A stretch of DNA of 64,000 bases from Osmia lignaria lignaria (lineage: Eukaryota > Arthropoda > Insecta > Hymenoptera > Megachilidae). The position numbers and the translations under genes are program-made. The stretch spans positions 6,138,001 through 6,202,000 of the forward strand of contig NC_135036.1 in NCBI RefSeq assembly GCF_051020975.1, in the 5' to 3' direction. Position 1 is the first letter of the stretch, and the number at the start of each line of letters is the position of its first letter. Below, in pieces: positions 24,401-35,600 of the stretch. Below the pieces are notes generated by a model. That model was not told where the DNA came from. It saw only the letters and a list, made by a program, of their open reading frames with translations, and did no database searches.

Positions 24401-27400
24401 TATGGCACAATAATCGCGTAATTCATCTTTCTCGTTACTTTCCATCAATCGAGAGACCTCCTGTCGCGGGAAAAAGAAAAATCGTTTTTTCGTACAAACA
24501 TACCGATTTTCCGACCGAGTAATTGTATTAGAAAAATCGTAAGTCATTTTTCAATGATTTTTAATCGAATTTTTTGGACGAGGTATTTTTTAATCGGTTC
24601 AAAATCGATGACGCATCTTGTGCGTCATATATGATATAATCCACGACGCACTATATGCGTCATAGGTGATACCATAGATGACGCAGCTTGTGCGTCATAG
24701 GTGATATAATCCACGACGCATCTTGTGCGTCATAGGTGATATAATCGACGACGCATCTTGTGCGTCATAAGCGATACCATAGATGACGCATTCTGTGCGT
24801 CATAGGCGATACCATAGATGACGCACCTTATGCGTCACAGGGGATACAACCGATGACGCACCATATGCGTCTTCTGTAAAAAAAAATCGAATAACATAAC
24901 GATGGATCGAAACTAAACGACTGAATTACGAATGTTTTGACGAAAAATCGCGGTTTTGATGAAGGAACAATTTTTTATATACACATCAGTCTGATTTTTC
25001 CTCTACCGACAGAACTGCCGCTCTTAATCTTCCGTTTCGTTCTGGGCATTAATCGTTTTAGTCTCGCGTTGCACGCATCGCATCTAGATCTTCCTCTTAT
25101 TCGTATCGTCCGATGGCGAGCATATTTAAAAAAAAAAAAAAAAAGAGGAAGATGCAAATGCGTGTACGAGAGAGATACACAAAGTTTTCCATGATTTTCG
25201 AGTTAGCTACAGAGAGAAAGAGTTCGCGTTCGTTTCATTATCAGCTACTCGTTTTTAACGCTAACGTTATATTATCATAGATTTATATGGATACGATATA
25301 TGCAAGTCTGTAACGTACACGCGTATTATCCTCCTCCCCCCACCCCCTCCACCCACCCCCGCCTTCCTGGTCCCTCCACCCCCCCATTGTTATTATCCGT
25401 ACGTCCGACAGGGTGTAATTAAGCGCGTTGAAACAACCAGGTAGATTACTAATTTACGGTGCGTCTAATTAAAATAACCAGCCAACGCAGCGTTCTCTGT
25501 GCAGATGCAGATTTCCTTAGGTATATCATTGCTCTTAAGTGTGTTTACGCTTAAGTATAGTTTTGTATCATTCGGCAAAAATGATTCCACTGTGTGTTCT
25601 GCTGAAGCGTCGTCGACGGCAGTTAACGAGTCTCAACCAAAAGAATCCGTGGAAGAAAAGAATGGAAAAAAGAAAAAAAAAAAATACAAAATTGAGGGTG
25701 AGAGTGAGAGAGAGAGAAAGAAAGCTCGAAGACAGGGCGAGAGGGAAAAAGGAAAAAAAAATAGATATGTTTAATGGCGAGAGAGATCCTTATAGAGTAT
25801 CATTATAATTTAACAGGTAGCGACAGAATGAATTCGAAGATGAATCCACTATCGTAATCTTGATAAGCCCCTTATATTTACCGTATTAAGAGAAACTCAC
25901 GTGGTATAAAAAGAAAAAAAAGAAAAGAAAGAAGGAGAAAATACACACACACATACACACACACACAAGTATGAAAGCATGCAGAGATAGTTCCTCCTTG
26001 TTATATGAAAGAAGAAAGAGAAAAAAAAAAAAATCGAAGACTTGTTATTAGGCAATTTTAATTAAGCAATACCCATGAGGCTTACAAATCTAGTATTTAA
26101 GTAACGCTAGTTATATATAAATATATATATTATATATATATATATCAAATGTGATACGTTATGAGTTGCGCGCGTGTGTGTCTGTGTGAGTGGATGGTTG
26201 TTGAGAAGAGATACATAAAGGAAGGGAGAGAGCAGGAAAGAGAACAAAAATCAGTGTGAAAGGGTTGAAAGAATGAGAGAGAAAAAAAGAAAGGAAACAA
26301 AAAAAACATTTTTGTGTGTGAACGTATATAAAGAGAGGAGAGGGAGAGTGTGCTGGTCCGCGACGTTTATATTGTGCTGCGCAAGAAAGAACGTGAACTA
26401 TTCCAAGGTACGCACCGCTATTACTTACCACCTTACTATTCCAAATAAACAACAATATGTTCAAGAGGCAACATCAAAAAAAAAAAAAAAAAAACGAAAA
26501 AAAAAATATCGCAGATATCATGAAATAAAATATTCTGTGCGGAAACATAACAGAACGTATCATTATTCCGGACGTTTTTAGTGCTGAGGAAGGGTGAAAG
26601 TCAATATGATGATTTGTCAGATCGGCACGCGTTTGTTTCAGTACAAAAATTATTCGATTCTTTGCTTGAAATCAAGAATACTTTATCGTGCTCGATAATG
26701 AATCGTTACTCTTCCAATATCGATACCAAAAAAAAATCAAAAAAAAAAAAAAAAAAAAATACGTAATAATAGTCGAAACAAGATGATAGCTTGGAGTTCA
26801 CTGTTCTTCGGCACAAGATAAATGTCCTAGCACCTTTCTACTCGTCCAAAAAGAAAGCTCTATCCTGTTCCGTCCCATATGCGTGTTCCATGACCTTGCT
26901 ACGTTCTTGTTATAGGGCATCCGACTTGTTTGCAATTCACAGCGAACATGATCGTTTCTGTTCGCAAGTACAGGTGGCAGTGTATCGAATGCAAATGCTG
27001 TTCCATTTGTGGCACTTCTGACAACGATGTGAGTATTAAACATTTATTTACTACGGGGACGCAAACGAACAGTCGACGTACACTTACTCCCAACTATTTT
27101 GCTTTTTCCCCTAGGGATATTGTTATCTAGGGATCCCTAGATCTCGAGTAGCTGCGCGCTTTGTTTCATTCATAATTTTCATTATTTTATACTTTAACAA
27201 GGAAGATCAAAATAGTTTGGACAAAATGTACGGATGCTGTTCGAAATTGGACAGACTCGATTAAGACATCACGTTGTGTTATTAATACATTTTGCACAAC
27301 AGTGATTACATTATGTCCAAAGAAGTAACTTCAGCAATATCGTGTTCAAGATTAAGAGACTTGGTCATGAGAGCTTCATGAGAGTTTCCTAGTCACGAGA

Positions 27401-27895
27401 TTAGCTCGGTTTATAATTCTGTTCTCTTCTAATTACTCTTTTCTGCCTCTAGCTTTAGTTTCATTTCTTCCATCTACCAGGAACATTCTTCAACCTTCTT
27501 TGTTCAATCTTTCCCCCAGCAACTCCTCTGTTGCATCCCAACTTTCCAACTTCTTGCAATCCACAATTTAACGTTCCCAGCTTTCATTTACATAAATAGT
27601 ACTAGTACATCTTGCTCTTGCTATAAGATTCTCTAGCTGCCTCTATTTCCACTCTTGATTAAGCATTGCAAGACAGTAAATTATATTAATATGAAAATTA
27701 ACATAACACACAAGTTAGGTAACATCGTTTCAAGCTAATGAATTTTTTCGCGAACCAAACCAGGATCAGCTGCTGTTCTGTGACGACTGTGATCGTGGAT
27801 ACCACATGTATTGTCTGTCTCCACCTCTTGCATCTCCTCCTGAGGGCTCCTGGTCTTGCCGTCTGTGCATAGCAGAATTTCATCGCCGTGATTAA
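15421..27895 (+). CDS. d4/DPF family double PHD finger protein (Requiem-like, BAF complex)
   Basis: Nine exons: 15421-15500, 15577-15686, 15932-16165, 16249-16454, 16562-16631, 18387-18542, 20543-21037, 26916-27028, 27764-27895; 531 residues, all junctions in phase. N-terminal Requiem domain with NYNSRLCRERRLRMPFLDS and YPSKRWRKKRRQY; an acidic Tyr/Asp stretch; a C2H2 finger split by an intron (FVCDLC, then YHYGHSH); a Gln/Pro/Ala/Ser-rich linker in exon 7 (about residues 287-400); and the tandem PHD module from YCDFCLGDA (about 421) through CSICGTSDND and LLFCDDCDRGYHMYCL to WSCRLC. DPF proteins are subunits of SWI/SNF (BAF) remodellers, and the double PHD reads acylated and unmodified histone H3 tails (family knowledge). 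The exon 6 donor is uncertain: GTTGGA at 18543 keeps most sequence, but GTGATC after TCCTCCG (about 18461) is in the same phase and would shorten the linker. Confidence 0.93.
16632..18386 (+). other. DPF intron 5
   Basis: 1.75 kb with no exon-like frame recognised. Contents are AT-rich sequence, a polypyrimidine run near 17446-17462 and a GA-rich simple stretch at 18194-18245. DPF relatives often have alternative exons around the Kruppel-type finger; none was identified here. Confidence 0.5.
19344..19434. mobile_element. 91-bp inverted-repeat mini-element (CCCTTTCGCTGCTGT ends)
   Basis: It starts AACCCTTTCGCTGCTGTGT and ends ACAGTAGCGAAAGGGTT. The ends are reverse complements with one mismatch over the outer 16 bases. 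They resemble piggyBac-type termini (CCCTTT), but the flanks are TGT and GCG, not clean TTAA, so the class is tentative. Confidence 0.65.
20140..20316. repeat. possible short inverted-repeat element
   Basis: GGGTGATTCATAAATG near 20140 faces CATTTATGAATTACC near 20300. The arms are about 16 nt and imperfect, with about 145 bp of AT-rich sequence between. No target duplication was recognised. Weak evidence. Confidence 0.35.
21818..22233. mobile_element. hAT-superfamily non-autonomous element with 8-bp target duplication
   Basis: Ends are CAGTGTTTCCCAATGTGGGG at 21818 and TTGGGAAACACTG at 22221-22233, typical hAT termini. The element is flanked by the perfect 8-bp duplication ATATAGAG (21810-21817 and 22234-22241). 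416 bp, AT-rich interior, no transposase frame. The intact duplication suggests insertion was not ancient. Confidence 0.92.
22714..22799. mobile_element. 86-bp palindromic mini-element with TTAA ends
   Basis: TTAACGCGTTGATTAC and its exact reverse complement GTAATCAACGCGTTAA bound 54 bp of AT-rich sequence. Both tips are TTAA, the piggyBac target, which suggests a deletion-shrunken piggyBac-type MITE. The inner sequence gives no further clue. Confidence 0.6.
23505..23893. mobile_element. inverted-repeat element with TA borders (mariner-like MITE)
   Basis: TACTTCCAAATGGTACC at 23505 faces GGTACCATTTGAAGGTGTA ending at 23893. Homology between the arms continues inward patchily (GGTGTGGAAA and TCTCAGCTT with their complements on the other side). 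Both ends abut TA, the Tc1/mariner target. No transposase frame. 389 bp. Confidence 0.6.
24607..24872. repeat. tandem array of TGACGCA/TGCGTCA dyads
   Basis: Eight direct units of about 33-37 bp. Each has a short inverted repeat, (T)GACGCA then 5-6 bp then TGCGTC(A), followed by a spacer with GATA(C/T)(A/C)AT. The dyad arms are nearly invariant while the loop and spacer vary, which is the reverse of simple satellite drift. Half-sites resemble CRE/AP-1-like bZIP motifs. As RNA each unit would form a small hairpin. Confidence 0.85.
25329..25387 (-). repeat. C-rich tract; G-quadruplex motif on the - strand
   Basis: The + strand is almost pure C with T/A interruptions. The - strand has at least five runs of three to six G with loops of 1-4 nt, for instance GGGGGTGGGTGGAGGGGGT. 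It sits in a DPF intron, so the G-rich strand is the template strand. Confidence 0.7.
27029..27763 (+). other. DPF intron 8
   Basis: 735 bp between the two PHD-encoding exons. AT-rich and pyrimidine-rich, with no exon or repeat recognised. Confidence 0.5.
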
Positions 27896-29801
27896 AAGAC
27901 GGTTTTGTTTCGTAGATAAGTCACGGATGTTTCTTTTTTCTTTTTTTTTTTTTTTTCATCTATTCGCTGTGGTGCACTGGCCATTTTTTTATTGTCGAAT
28001 TAGGAGAGTATTCGAAAAAGCTCATTGTCCCTCCTTTTATGTAGTATTACGTTAAAATAGACGCTGATGTATACAGCCATCAAACGAGGATCTTTTTTTT
28101 TTTTTTCGTTTAAAAGAGAGACGAGTTTCATCAATAAAGAGTTGGCACCATTAAGAATTCCTTTGTTTGTTGTAAGTTCCAGTTAATAACGAAGGAAATA
28201 TCGCGAAGTATTCGTAGATTGCGTATAGGCTGCGTTTAGATATCTCAGGCACTGGTGATCTCAAGCAACTAAAAGTATGATAACTAACGTATTATAATTT
28301 ATAATTTTAATGAAGTAGCGTTTATTCAGTAGATGTATGAAAAAATGTAGCGTTAAAGGGCTGTCCCTGATATTGTTTTGTTTGTTCTTATCGAGAAACG
28401 AATGAACAGCCTCTTTAAAGCTTGCCGTTACAAGTTAAATGGAACTGATAAAAAGCAAATAACTTTAGTATCAAGGATCTTCGACATCCGTTTAGGGTAT
28501 ATCGTCGAATTGCCACACGGTTTTAACTCGAAACGAAACGTATTTTTTATTGATTTTTAAAAGAGAAACGTAATATTTATGATGTTTTCTTATTATCTAT
28601 CTTAGAAAGTAGTTATTGAGAATTGTGAAAAAAAAAAAACGATAAATACTCTCCTAGTTCCGGGCCAATTAACTTTTTAGCCATTGACATTCGAAGTTCG
28701 GTTGCTTTGACGATTTCGAGGATGCTTAAAACACTTTGAACGATATGGAGATCTCAAACTTTTCCAAAATTCTTCTAGCTCCTCTTGCTTATTGTCCTGG
28801 TCCAATCCATGGTTCATGAAAGAAGCAAGAGCAAGGAAAATAAAATAAAATAAAATAAAATTGATATTATAGGAAGAAAAAAAAAAAAATAAACATGATA
28901 TTATAGCATCTGTTTCATAAATAGCGATAAAATAGAACACTACCTGTTTATCTGTAATGTATCATGATACTAAAGCTTTTACACTTAATGACACAGCCAT
29001 TAGTAGCAGTATAGCTATGACATACAGACTCGCAGTACCGCAGAAAATTATATTCTATATGCCCTTTATTGTTAGCTCAGTATTTTTATATTTTATATAT
29101 CGAATGTACTTAATTTAAGATACTGTGGTGATATTTGGTACTCATTGATGTAATTTGTTTCTTTCTCTCTTTTTTTTCTTTTTTTTTTTTTTTTTTATCA
29201 ATAATTTTAGGATCACTTAATAAAGTGGAATTGCGTAATTAGGTAACACGAGAATTAGTCTATAAACAATTTTTGAGTTTGAATTGATTGAAAGTGGTGA
29301 ACTTACATTTTATATTGCTTACCTTTAACTCACTGTATGCAAATTTGAATAAACATTAGTTTATATAAACAAACGAATCACTAACTTCAGACAGTCTTAT
29401 TGTGTGCCATGAATATTTTCTCGAGTGCAGAAAGATAATACATAATGATAGAGAACTTCTTTGGGTGCTATATTTCAGGGATTACTTTCCCTTTTGAACA
29501 TTTTAGGATAACTTTATAAGATTGAAAGTCATGTCTTTGACCAAGGAAAACTATATTCTATAATTATAATAAATAATATATATATATTTGCGAAAGTGTA
29601 ATGTAAGGTATTCATAAGTATCAAACAATACTCAAAAAAATATAAGTTTTTTTATAAAAAAAAAAAGAAAAAACAGGATTTGTATAAATCTATGATTGTG
29701 TGTACACCTATTTTATATTATCCCACAAGCATCCAAGTATTCTGATAAAAGTATTATTATTAAATAGAGAGTAATTAATTTTGATGATATGTCGATACAT
29801 G
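27896..29801. other. 3' regions of DPF (+) and iodotyrosine deiodinase (-)
   Basis: Convergent genes share this 1.9-kb spacer. It holds poly-T runs (27937-27956, 28090-28106, 29170-29195), an AAAAT microsatellite at 28838-28860, AATAAA at about 29218, and AT-rich sequence. No coding frame longer than shadows; likely mostly the DPF 3' UTR. Confidence 0.5.
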
Positions 29802-31055
29802 TCAATCAATTTCTACTAAAATATCAGATAATTGTTTTCGCTGAAAATCAGGCACTGTTGCATCTTTCGCTGGATACCCAATTGGCAATAGTACAAGAAG
29901 CTTTTCGTTGGGAGGACGTTTAAGAAGGTTGCGAATGGCAGGTCCACAGTTTAATGGAGTAGAAGTCAGAGTTACCAAACCTGCGTACTAGTTTTAAAGT
30001 TCATATATTATGATCCGTATTATTCATAGGTATACAATATAAAAGGTGATAGTATTATAATGGTATTACCTGTATAGCAGCGATAAGGATACCACAAGCA
30101 ATCGATGTGCTTATTTCATTATAATAATGAACTTTTCTTTTTCCATTAGGTAAAATTCCATAAGTTTGTTTAAATAACAGTATCAGATAAGGAGCGGTAG
30201 TCAGATACTCTTTAATCCAATTGGTTTTTAATGGAAGTAGATCTGTTGTCCACTTTACTCCCATTCTTTTTGTATAATTAATTTCTTCTTCTGTTTCAAT
30301 GATACACCGTATTTGCTCTTTCATCTTTTGATTTGATACCGCTACGAATGTCCATGGTTCTGTATGAGCACCACTAGGCGCAGTGCCTAAAACAGATTCA
30401 GATGTACAAGAAGTTTTTTGAATGTAATAATATAATATTGTACCTGCAGCTTTTATTATCTCTTGTACAACTTCTTTTGGTACAGGGTCTGAACTGAAAA
30501 ATCTTACACTTCTTCTAGAAGCTGCTATTTTATAAAACCTGGAAGCTCTAGAGAGTAACTCTGCTTCAGAGGGTCTTTGATATTCATATGGAATGTGTTT
30601 TAAATCTTTTGGTAGCGCAGGTTCTTCGCTATCTTCTGTTTCTGAAAAATATTTTAAAAGGAATTATTACTTCATAATTTTTACTATTACATCTCAGTCT
30701 TGGTAAACAATTATTGCAATTAGCTGTTATTATATAGGATAGAATAAAATGGATTTGACAAAATGTAAAATTAATTTGTATCTTAAACGATATACATTTT
30801 TTAAAAATTCTAGTAGCAATAAAATATGGTATAACTACCTTCTAGCTGCTGTACTGTATTATTCAAGGTATTAAAATTATATTTATTATTCTGAATAAGA
30901 ACGGCGCCCTTTCTCGATATTTCATAAAAAACTTTTAAAAAAACGGAAGATATGATAAAGATTAATATATGATATCCATATTTCGTCCAAAATGGTAAAA
31001 GTTCAGCAAACATTTTTGAAAGAAATTCAATTTGTTCCAATAATAAAGTTATCAA
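29802..31055 (-). CDS. iodotyrosine deiodinase (FMN-dependent dehalogenase)
   Basis: Four exons on the - strand: 31055-30839, 30641-30444, 30386-30070, 29987-29802; 305 residues, all GT-AG and in phase. An N-terminal membrane anchor (about residues 28-45, HILIFIISSVFLKVFY) precedes the nitroreductase-fold domain. FMN-binding RRSVRFFSSDPVP, the substrate loop TAPSGAHTEPWTF, the active-site lid EEEINYTKRMG with its Glu and Tyr, the following VKW, TNWIKEYL, and KVHYYNEIS then TPLNCGP are all conserved. The enzyme reductively dehalogenates halotyrosines. Insects lack thyroid hormone, so the physiological substrate is unclear (in Drosophila the orthologue is condet). Exon 4 was started at 29987 (TAG|TACGCAGG), because using the next AG brings a stop into frame. 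The gene faces the MSK/JIL-1 first exon head to head across 1.46 kb. Confidence 0.95.
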
Positions 31056-32518
31056 GAATTTTACTCGACTGCTTTAACTATACATTACAAAAGACACACG
31101 ATATGAAGATATGCGTTAATACGAGTGGTGGGATACATCTGACCTAAAATGCCTAAGATATCGCTTTCAAATAAATGATGTACTCCATTAGTCATATTAA
31201 AATCTACTTTATTTTTATTCATCATTTACTATACAACGAAATATTTAAGTATTTGTGTCTTATATAATATACATATTACGCCTAATAAATTTCTAATTTC
31301 TTAATTCTGAAGAAAAAAACAATGGTAATTCCTATTATACGATTAATAGCAATTAAAATTGTCGTTTGTACATATAGTATCGTGCAAAGTAGGCTTTCGT
31401 AGGAAAAAACGACGTTACAAGGGAAACAGGAATTCTTAAATTCTTAATTTTGACGATATTAATTAATGTGATTTAGAAAAGAAGAGGAGTATAATGTTTA
31501 ATTATTAAATATTATAGAATTTAGTGTATAATTATAAAATATGAATTATTATTCAATAAACATCAATTTAAATTCTCCCGCGTAAACGTTTATGCGCAAG
31601 GGGCTCAAACCTATATATAGGGAGCTTCCTTCCCTACCTCGTCATTCCTCTCGGGAACGCCCGAAGGGGAAGATAGGAGAAACGCTTCTACTCCGTGGAA
31701 GTCTACTATGCTCGGTGATGTACCTATTTAAATAAAGAACATGATCTATCGAAAAGCATCTGATTACATTTTAAGCAATACATAAAAAACAATTTAATTA
31801 TTCAGCGTAAAAAAGGACTCAGGCTATCAAAAAGGTTACGACGCTGGCTTAGACAATGACTTTTATTACCATCTTACTATTGTTAAAGACTTGTTATAAA
31901 TAAAGTCACTGTTTACTTTTAATAATAATCATTTATTTTAACTAACATCACTATCCATTGTTCGCCTTTTTTTTATTGCGTATCTGTAAAAGGTGTACCT
32001 TTTAAATTTTACTTAGTAATAAAGAATAAAGATTCATTTGCTATAAAAGTGAAAATGCCAGATCATCGTGTTGCAACAGTCGGTAATTGGTCGACAGTAC
32101 TGACGCATCAAACCGAAGCGGTCGGTGTTGTTGGGATGCGCGGTATGGGTGCGCAGTAACCAAAACGTGCATGTCTTCGTTGTCCGTCAACACGGTTGCA
32201 AGAAAATCGTGGCAATCATGTAAACGGCAGTGTGTCAACGTATTATCTCGGATCGTTTATCGATTCACAGTGTGACAATCAGGACAATCGGTATCCTAAC
32301 GCGTAACGAGGACAAAGAATCTTTTCTTATTCTCGTCGATCCTCGTTATTGTACGAGATCTTGTCACGCGTATACACAACATACATATAGTTAAAACGTA
32401 TACGTTTTGCGACGAACCAAGAGGATCATCGACCCGGGTGTTTCGTGAAATGTGTTTTCGTTGAATTAGATCGAATTCCATCGTGAGTGACATCCAAATT
32501 TAACGAGAAATAAGTGAC
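31056..32518. other. head-to-head promoter region of deiodinase (-) and MSK/JIL-1 (+)
   Basis: No coding sequence seen. It holds an LTR-like TATA-containing repeat at 31430-31745. From about 32060 the sequence turns CpG-richer, which fits the 5' UTR and promoter of the kinase exon 1a at 32519. Confidence 0.5.
31430..31745 (+). repeat. LTR-like dispersed repeat, copy A
   Basis: The AT-rich half shares ACGATATTAAT, TAATTATTAAATAT and TTTAGTGTATAATT with copy C. It is followed by CCCGCGTAAACGTTTATGCG, a TATA-box-like CCTATATATAGGG, a CT-rich stretch and an AATAAA at about 31732. The promoter-then-polyadenylation layout suggests a solo LTR, but no target duplication or TG...CA border was established. 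Confidence 0.5.
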
Positions 32519-32621
32519 ATGGAGAACGTCATGCAGCCGCCACTTCCACCGCCACCCCCACCCTCTGAAATCCTTGAGAATACCAGTGCAGAGCACACGG
32601 TCACCCATGTCTTGACATTTG
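32519..32621 (+). CDS. JIL-1: MSK/JIL-1 first coding exon 1a
   Basis: An ATG in GACATGGAG context opens 34 codons with a run of prolines (PPLPPPPPP), then a Glu/Thr stretch. The exon ends at a GTATGT donor after one base of a codon, the phase required by the exon at 59457. The joined sequence resembles the conserved segment before the first kinase domain of MSK proteins. It would leave an intron of 26.8 kb. Confidence 0.8.
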
Positions 32622-35600
32622 GTATGTTATATTCTCTGTCTCGTATAAGTTTCGACACTATTCTGCAGTAAAGATAATTTCGACTGCCTATCTTTGATCC
32701 TGATAACAAGAAATCGATTGCCACTTTGAATTATTGATAACAGCTTACGCAATTTTGTTGTTAAGCCGAGTTGCACGTCAAAGGTTTATATTTAAAAAAA
32801 AAAATATGTTGCGCATATTTTCCTTCCAATAACAGTGACATTGTTTTGATTCCTTGGAGATTATGAAAGATATTTTTTGAAAAATATTTCTGAAATACTT
32901 TTTTGTATTGAATTTGCAGTTGTTATGTTATTGTACCTTGTTCGATGCAACAATGTACTGTACTTGAGGCTATCGAATATCTACTTATAAAACTTTAATT
33001 GTTTCATAAGACAATTATTTTAAATTGTTGTAAAAGTATGCATTCAACTGATGAGCCTAGGTGGAGATACATATATTTCACTTTAGATAATTAAACAAAT
33101 CGTTCTCTAAATACTTTCAGTTATTTGAAGATTATATAACTTGATTCAGAGGATAGGCATATGAAGCTATTTTAAAATCATTTCTACATCCTGTGATCGA
33201 CTTAGAGTTAATATTAAACATTTATTGTCCTCCACTGTTGTTCATCAGTCTGGATTTTGCATGTTCAAGTAAAATCAGTGAAGCATACAGGGTTAATAGT
33301 GCCTGAAAGTACTAAGAATAGAACATCGGTCCAAAATATTCCGATATTAATACAGTGGCCTTTATTCCTTGGATTTTTCTCAGAATAAAGAAAGCGTTTG
33401 TACACAACGATCCTAAAGAACAGAACCGACATATACATGTGAATTTCTAAATTTACTGACCTCTGAACAGAAGGTGATAGCATGTTAAGCGAGCAATAAA
33501 ACAGAACACTGTAAATGTGCTGGTAAAATGTTTATCATCCTTTGTTCACGTGTGCATGGTATTTTAAAATAAATCAGTTGACCTTGATATGTAATTAATA
33601 ATGAAAATGTTTAAGGAAAAGTCATTAAGAAACAAATAACATTGGATTTAATATAAATAAAAATTCACAGATTATTATTTACAAGTAAGTTTATAATATA
33701 ATATGTTGTTACAGACTAAGTGCTCACAGTAGTTCAAGGACGTAGGTTCCTAATAGATTTTTAGTTCCACGAATTTAAACTGCAATGCTAAAATCGTAGT
33801 TGCGTTACGAGAGTTTAATTTTAATTATCTTATTTGCCTGCAGTAACGTCCAATTAACTCGTTGCAAGATTCGGTGCAACTATCGACAGAATAATAACGT
33901 GAAACACGCGATTAAGTTTGATATATATTTAACATAATGTAAGAGAAGAAAAAGAAATTTACATTCGTATTTACCTTTCGATCCGCATTTGTTAACTATC
34001 GGTAAGATAGTCAATACTGTATCGATGCAATCGATATTCGATTTATCGACGATCGATATTTATCGTCCGATTCAGACTCACTGTCGAGTGTACTTACATA
34101 AATTACCCAATAATTTATATTATATTATATTTTCTCAAGTATTAACCATTTATACATTCATTTATGAATATTTATAGCGATAAATGTTTATTACTTGTTT
34201 GAATAATACGAATCTTAAAGATACCTACATATCATGATTTATAAATGTTGTTCAAAGGCTCATGTCTCCGACATGATACTTCGAACTCTTTTAAACACAT
34301 ATTACCCAACTACGTTCTTTCCTTATCCTTACAATGCGAGAAGCAACATTATCTAAATACGGGTAGGGGAACGTGATATTTACGATTCACAACCAGAGTT
34401 GCCACCTTATTGCAAAATAAAATTTAAACATGGAAAAAGAACGAGAAGATAATATTTCAGCTAGTCGTTTATTTCATACAGTATTCTTATTTGTTATTCA
34501 AATAAAAAGTATTCCAACGAGATGGTTAACTCGATTTTAGCCGATTCGTGAAATAGGATTATCTGTTATTACGCAACAGAACGGGGCACCGAGTACGGCT
34601 GATCCGTCACTGGGCGGATCTCGGTGTTTTCCAAATCAGCTGTTAGTCGCCGGTGAAGGGTGACTCGTCGTTGACCGTAGTGGGGGGGCCTCAGTCGGCT
34701 TCGAGACTTGGGCCGGTGCGCATTGTGTCTCGTTGTTGCGCACCTTGTCCCGCTGTACGTATTTACCTACGTATACCGTAGTAAGCTCGTGCGCGCATAT
34801 GTTTCTCTGGCTTTCGTTACGCGCACGTCAAACACCGTTTCTCCGTGCTTGTGGCCGTGTGTGACGTGTGTTGCCCAAGTGAAAGTGAAACAAGCGAGGG
34901 CACTTTTTTTTTTTTGGAAAGTATAATTCTACGAGACACCTTCATTTCATCTCGATAAGTCGAGAATCGTGAATCGCACGATACATTGTGACGGAGTTCC
35001 GTGCGCAGTAATTCTTTTTTTCGCTCCTCTCCTCTCGCGTGGTCGTCGTGCAACGGACTTACGGCAGACAGTTGCCACTCGCCGTGCGAAACCATATGCT
35101 CGTGGCCGCATACGGATACACTTAGTTGGAAACTTCCATGTATCGATGAAAGGGGAACTCCGTGGTGTCCCGTCAAAGCTTAGCAAGTATTTAAAAATAA
35201 ATACCAACGCGAAGTCCTGTTCGACGAACTGGAGGAACACGTGGCACCGTGGTGTGTGGAATTCAAGTGCGTTCTCCAGCCTGATTCTTCCTGAAGAGAG
35301 CAGATATTAGCGAAGGTGGCCAAGGCCGAGGCTTTGCTCTCCGTACAAGGTACGCGACTTAAAGTGTGTCAGTAGGATAAACGACGACGACGACGACGAC
35401 GACGATCCGTTTCGTTCGGGCCGACCACTTTTGCCTGACTCGACGAAGGAATTGGAACACGACTGCATAACTAGAGAAAGGGATTACGACACGATTTTTG
35501 ATACATTTTCGCGCCGCGATAGAGGGAGATATATAGAAATAAAAGAAAGAAACGCTAGTCGCTTTTTCGTGCGTTAATCGTCGTCGTCTCCCCTGTGTCG

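Larger units (their letters stand above)
21038..26915 (+). other. DPF intron 7 (5.9 kb) with several repeats
   Basis: No exon recognised. Contents in order: a polypyrimidine tract at 21352-21368; a hAT-type element (21818-22233); an 86-bp palindromic TTAA element (22714-22799); many A-rich simple runs (22945-23075, 23240-23280); an inverted-repeat element (23505-23893); a TGACGCA/TGCGTCA dyad array (24607-24872); a C-rich quadruplex-prone tract (25329-25387); CA and AT dinucleotide runs (25945-25970, 26110-26145); and A-runs at 26478-26500 and 26738-26760. Confidence 0.6.

Noticed and set aside
24607..24872. CRISPR-like repeat array
   Set aside because: Units are short direct repeats with variable spacing inside an animal gene intron, with no conserved repeat plus unique spacer pattern and no Cas genes.
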